A model generated the notes under the pieces. The model had not been told where the DNA came from and did not search any database. It was given only the letters and a program-made list of their open reading frames with translations. Positions 11,708 to 18,664 of a stretch of 64,000 nt of DNA are shown here, piece after piece. This DNA is from CAYHCE01 sp964355015 (lineage in GTDB: Bacteria > Cyanobacteriota > Cyanobacteriia > PCC-6307 > Cyanobiaceae). Every line of letters starts with the position of its first letter. Position 1 is the stretch's first letter. Where the stretch lies: contig CAYHCE010000010.1 in NCBI GenBank assembly GCA_964355015.1, forward strand, positions 20,691-84,690. The letters are read 5' to 3'. The position numbers and the translations under genes were made by a program.

Positions 11708-12019
11708 CTACTTCTGATCCTCGCTTTTCTTGGTATCGGCTTTCACGAATCCGCCCAGCTTCTTGGAGGCAATCGGGCCGATGGGAAGAATCTTTTCGAG
11801 ATTGGCGAAGAGTGACATCGCTGCTGTAGTCAGTTTCAGCTGACGCCTGGCTTCTTGGGGTGATATCTCGTTGATGTGGTCGATATCCTCAGAGGAAATC
11901 TGCTCGAACCGATTCGGCAGCTGATCAAGCCTTCGCATCAGTTCGATCTGAAGATCCTTCTTCCTCTGGCTCGAGTCGAGCTCTTGGCTCTCTTGGGGCT
12001 GGGCGTTCATGTCTGGCAT
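11708..12019 (-). CDS. Small hypothetical protein, antisense orientation within the island
   Basis: 103 residues, highly charged and helical-looking. It is Gln/Glu/Lys-rich at the N-terminus (RKKDLQIELMRRLDQLPNRF), has a short hydrophobic middle (AAMSLFANLEKILPIGPIA) and a Lys/Asp-rich tail. No known motif is recognised. It runs opposite to its neighbours, and its stop is 61 bp from the stop of the propeller gene. Residue composition looks protein-like and the codon use matches the low-GC island. The ATG at 12019 is the first of two Met codons in MPDMN. Confidence 0.5.
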   Translation of the reverse strand: MPDMNAQPQESQELDSSQRKKDLQIELMRRLDQLPNRFEQISSEDIDHINEISPQEARRQLKLTTAAMSLFANLEKILPIGPIASKKLGGFVKADTKKSEDQK

Positions 12020-12405
12020 GCAGTGTGCGCGTCAACAAATGTCTGTCCCGCACCGGGAACAGGATCGTCAGAGTGGGAGAGCCCTGAGCTTGATCTCTAG
12101 CTGCATGATCCTACCGGAGTCATCCGGGCACGACCCTTCAGCGGCAGCCTTCCCTGGCGATCAGCCTGTCCATCAGGCAGCTGATCGCCAGGACTTTCGG
12201 CGCGGCCCTGCAGCGGCCAGAATTGGCTGGATGAATGGTGGTCATGGATGGATGCACCTGAAGAGCCTACAGTTGCAATCTGGAAAGAAGCTCCAGGTTG
12301 GGACTGGTATGGTTCCTACCATGAACTCAGGTGCGTGCAGACGCACGTCTGCTGATGCCGGATCAACGCTCCGCCAAGAGAAAGCCAGTTTCGGTGAATC
12401 TGCCC
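12020..12405. other. Intergenic stretch with a strong inverted repeat
   Basis: 386 bases between the antisense small gene and the preferred start of the hydrolase. It holds a 13-bp perfect inverted repeat (12153-12192, listed separately). No convincing small gene was found. The hydrolase frame is also open upstream of 12406 as far as GTG 12331, so part of this interval may be coding if an earlier start is used. Confidence 0.5.
12153..12192. repeat. 13-bp perfect inverted repeat (hairpin)
   Basis: The left arm CCTGGCGATCAGC occupies 12153-12165 and the right arm GCTGATCGCCAGG 12180-12192, with a 14-base loop. The arms are exactly complementary. There is no clear T-run on either side, so it does not look like a standard intrinsic terminator. 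It lies between a leftward gene (start 12019) and a rightward gene (start 12331-12406), so it could be a structured leader or an operator for either. Confidence 0.7.
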
Positions 12406-13392
12406 ATGCTGCGGGCTACAGCCTTGCATCGGCCCTCACGAACCACCGTACGCGCCGGGCTTCTGATTCTGCTGAGCGCCTTCTGCGTTGATTCTCTCCT
12501 GGCCGGTTGTGGGATGGCGCAGACGCAGAACCGGCGAAACCGATCCAATCGCGACCCAGCGGCAGCCGGACGGAAAGCGAACATCTCCACGACCGGCACG
12601 GCCTATGCGCCGCTGCTTCCGGGTGCGCCTGCCGGCAGCAATATGCTCGACATCTATCCCTGCAAGGCATCCTCAGCGAAGGCTTGCCCCACCTTCGTCT
12701 ATCTGCACGGTGGATCACTGGTACGGGGAGACAAGCGATTTGTGGCGTCGATGCCGGCCTTCTTCAACCAGAACGGTGTGTGCCTGGTTTCGCTGAATTA
12801 TCCCGTTTACGGTCGTCCCGTCGAAGGGATGATCGAGCAACAGATGTCTGCGGTGACCGCTGCCACTGCCTGGCTGGATTCCAACCTTGAGAAGGCCAGC
12901 CCAGGCTGCAGCATGCGAAGTGCCTCAATCATGGGTCATTCAGCTGGAGCCTATCTGGCGGCATTGCTGCTGACCAAGCCAGCCTACGCCCGGGCTGCGT
13001 CGTCGTACCAGAGTTACATCCTCAACGATTCGGCCTGGTACACGGGTAAGACCATGGGACGCTACAAGGAAAAGGCCAAACCGGTGTTCGGAATCGAAGG
13101 AGATCTGACCCAGCAGGATAAGGTGATTATCCAGGGATGGATTCCTGCCGAACTGGTGCAGAAGTCGTGCCCGCCTCCTGCACCGACCAAGAACGTTCTG
13201 ATCATGTATTCCAGTCAACGCCCCGAACGCTCGCAGGAAGACATCAGGAGCTTCGCGGCTACGCTCAACCGCTGCTCAGCGCTGCGCGCTTCACTCTCGG
13301 CACACGACTTCTCCCATCGTGAAATGCTCACATCGATCGGCGAGCCAGGAAGCAGCACCGGCAAGGCCCTGCGTACCTACCTGAGGTTCTAG
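12406..13392 (+). CDS. Lipoprotein alpha/beta hydrolase (esterase/lipase-like)
   Basis: 328 residues from ATG 12406, chosen because it gives a natural lipoprotein signal: basic n-region, hydrophobic AGLLILLSAF, then lipobox L-A-G-C with the lipidated Cys at 35. Earlier in-frame starts exist at GTG 12331, ATG 12355 and GTG 12394. The hydrolase core has the oxyanion HGG at 101-103, the nucleophile elbow GHSAG at 177-181 (Ser179), and a candidate catalytic His in SAHDFSHREML near the C-terminus, as in BD-FAE/carboxylesterase-like proteins. It is expected outside the cytoplasm on a membrane. It lies just upstream of the ketosynthase gene and could trim, release or transfer an exported acyl product, but this role is inferred from position. 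Confidence 0.8.
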   Translation: MLRATALHRPSRTTVRAGLLILLSAFCVDSLLAGCGMAQTQNRRNRSNRDPAAAGRKANISTTGTAYAPLLPGAPAGSNMLDIYPCKASSAKACPTFVYLHGGSLVRGDKRFVASMPAFFNQNGVCLVSLNYPVYGRPVEGMIEQQMSAVTAATAWLDSNLEKASPGCSMRSASIMGHSAGAYLAALLLTKPAYARAASSYQSYILNDSAWYTGKTMGRYKEKAKPVFGIEGDLTQQDKVIIQGWIPAELVQKSCPPPAPTKNVLIMYSSQRPERSQEDIRSFAATLNRCSALRASLSAHDFSHREMLTSIGEPGSSTGKALRTYLRF

Positions 13393-13471
13393 TCCTACCT
13401 CCGCTCCCCTCGCACGGCGGCAGATCGCAACAGCTATCTCGTGCTAATCTGATGATCACCGCATGATGTAG

Positions 13472-16400
13472 ATGCAAGGGTACGCCATTGTCGGCATGGC
13501 CTGCAGGTATCCTGGCATCAAGGATACAGCCTCCTACTGGCAGCGCCTCGTCAAGGGGGAGTGCCTGCTCGGCGAGATGAAGGACCAATGGGCAGCTCGT
13601 TATTACAACAAGAATCAGGACCGCTCCAATCCCAGAGAGTCCTACTCCACGATCTATACCAAGAAGTACGGATCGATTGCCAATGACAGTTGGATCGATT
13701 CCATCCGGTTTGCGTTTCCCCCCAATCTGATCGAAGGTGATCCCTCCCAGTATCTGTGCCTGCAGGTGGCGGCCGAAGCCGTCGCCGATGCTCTCAGAGG
13801 CCGTGACGAGAGCTGGATTCCCCATGATCGCTCCGGTGTGATCGTGGGCATGGGGGATCACCCCCATCGCGGCATTGTCGGCGCCCTGATGAATGGGATG
13901 CTGATGGAGCACTTCATCGATCTCCTCGCGGATACCGTAGGCGCCGTCTTCAAAGGTGAGAGGCGTAAGCAGCTCCGTTCCCTGCTGTCGTCCACCTATG
14001 AACTCGCAGCTGATCCCGCCGTCACTCCCAATCTGATCTCCAACGTGGTGTCCGGCACCGTGGCCAACAGGCTTGGTCTGATGGGGCCGAACTACCTGGT
14101 TGATGGTGCCTGTACCTCCGGCATGATTGCGATCGACCATGCCATCAAGGAACTGGATTCGGGTGATTCGGATCTGATGCTGGTGGGAGGCGTTCAGGCC
14201 ACCATGAACTTTCCGATCTATCAGCTGTTCTGTACCCTGAACGCCCTTTCTGAAACTGACATCTTCCCGATGTCCAGGGATGCTTCTGGCACGCTGTTGT
14301 CCGAAGGTGTCGGTTTTCTGGTGATCAAGCGGCTGGCCGATGCCATCGCCACTGGTGACACGATCTATTCAGTGATCAGATCCGTAGGCCTGGCCAGTGA
14401 TGGCAAGGGTGAAGGTCTGCTGGCTCCCAATCGGTTGGGTCAGATCGCTGCCATGAATCGCGCTTACCAGAAGAGTGGTCTGTCACCCTCGGATATCTCT
14501 CTGATTGAGGTTCATGCCACCGGAATTCCCCATGGCGACAATACGGAACTGTCGTCGATGCTGGAAGTCTTTGGTGAGGGCCACAAGGGACTGGCCACGA
14601 TTGCGCTGGGATCGATCAAGTCGTTGATTGGCCACACCATTCCGGCATCGGGAGTCGCCAGCATCATCAAGGTGTCCCTCGCGCTTCAGAACAAGTTGAT
14701 TCCCGCCACGATCTGCCCGAATCCGATCGATTGTCTGGCGGATCATTCCAGCCCCTTCTACATCAACCGAAGCCTGCGTCGCTGGTTCCATTCCCCGGCT
14801 CGGCCCCGTCTGGCCGCCATCAATTCGTTTGGCTTCGGTGGCATCAATGGTCACCTCCTGCTCGAGGAGTATCCCGGTCACACCGCCAACGTATCCCCGC
14901 TCGCCACTCTGTTCCCCTATCAGCCCTCAGCCCCTGCCGCGGTACCACCAGCTTCCCCGGCCAGCGAGGAAAATCCGCCAGCTCCGAAACTGAGCAGAAC
15001 CTATCGGAATCTGCTCAGTTTTGTCGACCATGGCTATACGACGACGGGTCGGGCCGTTTTCTTCGAGTCGGTGTCGCGGCAGGAGCTGCTGGCTCTTCTG
15101 GGCAGCACTGATGTGGGAGAGATGCAACAGTCGATCCTGGTCGTCAGTGGTGCACCGGGCGCGCCTTCGGGTTCCCCTCCCTGCCGCCTCGTGGTCTTCG
15201 CCAGCGGCGTGGAACAGCTGGCTGCGGCCATCCAGGACGCCAGTGCCTGGCTGGCCGCCAACCCTGATGCCACCTATCAGCGCGGACGCTCCTTCATCTA
15301 TTCCGCCGCAGCCAGGCGTGCAGGCAAGATCGCCTTTCTCGTTCCAGGCGAAGGCGTCCAGAGCCCCGAAATGCTCAGTGATCTGACCACCAACATCGAT
15401 CTCTTCGCCTACTGGTACAACTTCATGGATGAGGCGCTGGCCAGGGACGTCCCCCTGGGGCTGGTTGCCTGTCTGCCGAATGCGGATCTGGAGGTCGCCG
15501 CTGCCGCCAAGGCAGTGCGTTACCAGATGATGTATGCCCAGGACACGGCCACCCAGTTGATCGCTGCCTGTCTGATGGCCTTCTACGAGATCGCCTCCCG
15601 CATCGGCCTCAAGCCGGATCAGATCGTCGGGCACAGTCAGGGCGAATCGAATGCCGTCATGCTGTCGGGAAGCCTGGCAACCATGCGGCAGGAGAGTGAT
15701 CTGAAGGCGCGTGTGCAGCAGATCCATCAGTTCTTCAGCCAGGCTGATTCGATCGATGAGTTTCCTGCCGGAGCCACCTTTGCCGTGTCCGGCCTGACAT
15801 CCGAGCAGTTGGAGGAGATTCTCGAACGGCGAGACGAATGGTCCCTGATTTCAGATAACTGCCGTTCCCAGCGCATCGTGTTCACCGAGGCGCCCTTTGC
15901 CAAGGAGCTGGAGGAGGCAATCGTGGCTGTTGGTGGAGCCTTGCTGCCCACACCGCTGACCCGCCCCTATCACACCAAGTATTTCGTTCAGGGTGCGGAT
16001 ACCCATCGCCGTCTGTATGAGAGCAGCCCCCACACGATCAGGTTCGAAGAGCACCATGCTGCCGTATACAGCTGTCTCACCGCCAAGCCCTATCCCAATG
16101 ATCTGAGCGAGGGCACACGCATTTTCGTCGATCAGTGGACGAATCCCGTGCGTTACGAATCCACGATCCGGAACATGTATGCCGATGGAGCTCGATACTT
16201 CATCGAGCTCGGCCCCAACACAACGCTGACCAGCTATACCAAGGAAGCCCTTGCGGACTGCGATGACGTCGTTGCGGTCTCCCTCGGCTCGTCGCGCAAG
16301 GACAGCACCGGGGCACTGATTCAGGCCGTTTCCACTCTCTGGGTCTCCGGTGTCGACCTCGACCTTGAGGCATTGGACGCCCTGTTCATTCAGCGCTACC

Positions 16401-16777
16401 GGACCGGCCTGACCCAGGTCAGCAGGCCGAAGAATGCGGTGCCCGTGTTGTCGGAAATCCCGCTTTACAATTCCGTCGGCCTCAGAGAGTTCCTCAGCGC
16501 CGGCGCCGGCACCGGCCAGGCTGAGCTTCCTGCTTCGCCGCTCGCGCCACTGCCCTCGCCTGCGCCAGCCCCGCCGCTGCCGGTCCGAGGCGAGGCCCAG
16601 CCACAGAACGGCGTTCTAGCCACCACCGTCTCTGTGGCGGCCTCTGCGGCTGGGGGCCTGGCCTCGCCAGACTCTGACGAGGCCTACCAGCTGCTCAGGG
16701 AACACACGAAGACGATCCTGGAGTTGATCGTCAACACCGACTCGGCGACCAAGCAGTATTTCAGTGGCCCGGAGTAG
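13472..16777 (+). CDS. Type I ketosynthase-acyltransferase protein without a carrier domain
   Basis: 1101 residues. The ketosynthase (about 1-470) has its Cys nucleophile at C214 in VDGACTSGM, H348 in EVHATGIPHGD, and K383/H388 in GSIKSLIGHT, so the Cys-His-His set is complete. Its FAFPPNLIEGDPSQ region recalls PfaA/HglE-like iterative synthases rather than modular PKS. An acyltransferase (about 615-950) has GHSQGE with Ser722 and H834 in RPYHTKYF. A Pro/Ala linker (about 1005-1065) and a 35-residue helical tail end the protein. No ketoreductase, dehydratase, carrier or thioesterase domain is present, so it must act on a separate carrier, plausibly the ACP-sulfotransferase encoded about 3.3 kb upstream. 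It is 79 bp after the hydrolase gene and abuts the PPTase gene with no gap. Confidence 0.88.
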   Translation: MQGYAIVGMACRYPGIKDTASYWQRLVKGECLLGEMKDQWAARYYNKNQDRSNPRESYSTIYTKKYGSIANDSWIDSIRFAFPPNLIEGDPSQYLCLQVAAEAVADALRGRDESWIPHDRSGVIVGMGDHPHRGIVGALMNGMLMEHFIDLLADTVGAVFKGERRKQLRSLLSSTYELAADPAVTPNLISNVVSGTVANRLGLMGPNYLVDGACTSGMIAIDHAIKELDSGDSDLMLVGGVQATMNFPIYQLFCTLNALSETDIFPMSRDASGTLLSEGVGFLVIKRLADAIATGDTIYSVIRSVGLASDGKGEGLLAPNRLGQIAAMNRAYQKSGLSPSDISLIEVHATGIPHGDNTELSSMLEVFGEGHKGLATIALGSIKSLIGHTIPASGVASIIKVSLALQNKLIPATICPNPIDCLADHSSPFYINRSLRRWFHSPARPRLAAINSFGFGGINGHLLLEEYPGHTANVSPLATLFPYQPSAPAAVPPASPASEENPPAPKLSRTYRNLLSFVDHGYTTTGRAVFFESVSRQELLALLGSTDVGEMQQSILVVSGAPGAPSGSPPCRLVVFASGVEQLAAAIQDASAWLAANPDATYQRGRSFIYSAAARRAGKIAFLVPGEGVQSPEMLSDLTTNIDLFAYWYNFMDEALARDVPLGLVACLPNADLEVAAAAKAVRYQMMYAQDTATQLIAACLMAFYEIASRIGLKPDQIVGHSQGESNAVMLSGSLATMRQESDLKARVQQIHQFFSQADSIDEFPAGATFAVSGLTSEQLEEILERRDEWSLISDNCRSQRIVFTEAPFAKELEEAIVAVGGALLPTPLTRPYHTKYFVQGADTHRRLYESSPHTIRFEEHHAAVYSCLTAKPYPNDLSEGTRIFVDQWTNPVRYESTIRNMYADGARYFIELGPNTTLTSYTKEALADCDDVVAVSLGSSRKDSTGALIQAVSTLWVSGVDLDLEALDALFIQRYRTGLTQVSRPKNAVPVLSEIPLYNSVGLREFLSAGAGTGQAELPASPLAPLPSPAPAPPLPVRGEAQPQNGVLATTVSVAASAAGGLASPDSDEAYQLLREHTKTILELIVNTDSATKQYFSGPE

Positions 16778-17455
16778 GTGGAGCTGCTTCTGACCCAAGC
16801 GATCACAAGCCCCTCTCTGCAGCCACGATCGCTGCGCCATCTCTCTGCCCGTGAGCAGGAGCAGCTCTGTGGACTCAGCCACCCCAGGCGCTCGGCGGAG
16901 TATCTCACGGGCAGGCTTGCCGCCAAGCGTGTGGTTGGCCGCCTGCTCAATCGCGCCCCTGCAGACCATGCCGGCACCGATCACCGCCGGATCGAGATAC
17001 TCTCCTGCCCCGGTCACCCCCCGAGCGTGTCGGTGGAGGGCCAGCCACGGCAGGATCTGCGGCTGTCGATCTCCCACTCCCGGAACCTCATCCTGGTGGG
17101 GGCTTCAGTGCACGGCGACCTGGGGGTCGATCTGGAGCACATGCACGGACGCGACTGGCCTTTGATCCTGCGTTACATGGACTGGCCGCTGACGCTGGCC
17201 CCGCGCCACTGGCCAGCGGAGATGTTCCCGTGCTGCCTGTGGACCATCTACGAATCAGGTTTCAAGCTCCACGGCGGGCTGGTGCCGTCCGAGTCCTTTC
17301 GCGTTCACTCCTTTGCCCTGCCGTCCGCTGGGTCGGAGGGTTCCCTGTCCTTCGTCTATGAGGCCTCCTTCGCCGATCGTCCTTTCCGTGGTGCGGGCCT
17401 CATCCGCCAGGAGTGGGTGGCGGCGGTCGCCACTGGGCCCGCCGCCGGGGAGTGA
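16778..17455 (+). CDS. 4'-phosphopantetheinyl transferase (Sfp type)
   Basis: 225 residues from a GTG placed directly after the ketosynthase stop codon. Family motifs are clear: SISHS at 97-101, GVDLE at 116-120 (D118 and E120 for Mg2+), and WTIYESGFK at 155-163, which corresponds to the W-x-x-K/Y-E-A/S-x-x-K helix with E159 and K163. It should attach phosphopantetheine from CoA to the carrier Ser (S38) of the ACP-sulfotransferase, turning it to the active form. Co-translation with the ketosynthase and the presence of a carrier in the same island support this. The C-terminal 50 residues are less conserved. Confidence 0.9.
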   Translation: MELLLTQAITSPSLQPRSLRHLSAREQEQLCGLSHPRRSAEYLTGRLAAKRVVGRLLNRAPADHAGTDHRRIEILSCPGHPPSVSVEGQPRQDLRLSISHSRNLILVGASVHGDLGVDLEHMHGRDWPLILRYMDWPLTLAPRHWPAEMFPCCLWTIYESGFKLHGGLVPSESFRVHSFALPSAGSEGSLSFVYEASFADRPFRGAGLIRQEWVAAVATGPAAGE

Positions 17456-17938
17456 CGACGGGCCCAGCTCCGAAGGGATCGAACGGAACCATCGTTCTCC
17501 TTTGATCCAGCCCTACGATCGCTCATGCAATGGGCATGGATTTCCCTTCTTCATGTTGATCGGAGCTGCCGTACTCCGTGCCGAGACTCTTGCCCGGAAG
17601 CCGCTTACCTGTGTTTGATGGCCAGGCTTGACCTTGTCGGCTTGGTGGTTTCGGAGCCAGTCTTACTTAGTGCCTTTTGCTCATCTCTGAAGGAGGCCTT
17701 TGCATCACGCCGCTTTTCGCGTGGCTCCCTGCTGAGCCTTGGCGTGTGATTAAGTTTCATTGTCTTCGCTTCGGGCTCCTGCAGTCTTCCCCTTTCTATG
17801 CGGTTGATCTTGCGATAACCTTCCGCAGGGCTGCGATGGGGACACACGACGAGGTTTTTGCGATCAGGGCTTGCGATGAGAATCACCGTTTTCCACGTGG
17901 CTCTCTTAGTCTGAGCCCAGCCTGACGGCATCACTCCT
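17456..17938. other. 483-bp gap between the PPTase and the secretion unit
   Basis: No convincing gene. The base composition is lower in GC than the flanks and rich in pyrimidine runs on the + strand. Shortly after the PPTase stop there is a nested, imperfect inverted pattern, GGATC-GAACG pairing with CGTTC and GATCC (about 17477-17507), which might end the upstream transcript. A 51-codon Lys/Arg-rich frame lies on the minus strand (17605-17760) but lacks support. The promoter of the secretion unit is expected here, but no confident box was found. Confidence 0.5.
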
Positions 17939-18664
17939 GTGCTGCAGAGTCCACCCCACGATCATGCCCAGGCGGTGACGCTCGGCGAATTGGCGCGGTA
18001 TCGCATGTTGCGGCCCTTCATGATCCAGCAACTGATGGCGGAGGCTCTGATGGCGGAGGCTCTGACCGACGAAGAGCGTCAACAGGCCCGTGAGCTCTTC
18101 GGCCGCCAGCATGGCCTCAGGGATGCGGTCGCCTTCGAACAGTTCCGCCGCTCCAACTTCCTCACCCCGAAGGACATGGAGGAATGGATCGAGCGGCCGC
18201 TGCGCCTGCAGCATCATTGTGATCGTCACTTTCGGGCCAGGGCCGAGGCGCGCTTCCTTGAGCGCAAGACCCAGCTCGATCGTGTCGTTTACAGCCTCCT
18301 CCGCCTGCAGGATGCCGGGCTGGCCAGGGAGCTCTATCTGCGCATCGCCGAAGGGGAGGCCGACTTCGGCGAACTGGCCGCCCTGTATGCCGAAGGGCCC
18401 GAGCAGGCCACCCGTGGCGTGATCGGGCCCGTTCCCCTCACCCAGGCCCATCCCACCCTGGCCGACCGCCTGCGGACGGCCTCGCCGGGTGTGCCGCTCG
18501 AACCGTTCCCCTTGCAGAACTGGTGGCTGGTGGTGCGGCTGGAGCGGTTCTCGCCGGCCAGCTTCGATCGGGCCACCGCCGATCTGATGGCCCAGGAGCT
18601 GTTCCAGCATTGGCTGGATGAGCAGGTGGAAAGCCGTCTCGCCGGCTACGGGGTGGAGGCATGA
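17939..18664 (+). CDS. PpiC-like peptidyl-prolyl isomerase/foldase of a secretion unit
   Basis: 241 residues from GTG 17939. An N-terminal helical region of about 100 residues is followed by a parvulin-like segment (about 105-205) with LYLRIAEGEADFGELAALYA, TRGVIGPVPLTQAHP and LQNWWLVVRLERF. The key parvulin catalytic residues are not all evident, so it may be a chaperone more than an isomerase. There is no signal peptide, so it is probably cytoplasmic. The gene overlaps the ABC transporter gene by 4 bp. Genes of this kind beside C39-like ABC/HlyD pairs recur in cyanobacteria and probably keep the cargo export-competent. The coding sequence contains a recent 15-bp tandem duplication. Confidence 0.75.
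   Translation: MLQSPPHDHAQAVTLGELARYRMLRPFMIQQLMAEALMAEALTDEERQQARELFGRQHGLRDAVAFEQFRRSNFLTPKDMEEWIERPLRLQHHCDRHFRARAEARFLERKTQLDRVVYSLLRLQDAGLARELYLRIAEGEADFGELAALYAEGPEQATRGVIGPVPLTQAHPTLADRLRTASPGVPLEPFPLQNWWLVVRLERFSPASFDRATADLMAQELFQHWLDEQVESRLAGYGVEA
18032..18061 (+). repeat. 15-bp tandem duplication in the foldase gene
   Basis: CTGATGGCGGAGGCT occurs twice back to back at 18032-18046 and 18047-18061. It duplicates the pentapeptide LMAEA in frame within the N-terminal helix. The two copies are identical at every base, including third positions, so the event is probably recent. Confidence 0.9.
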
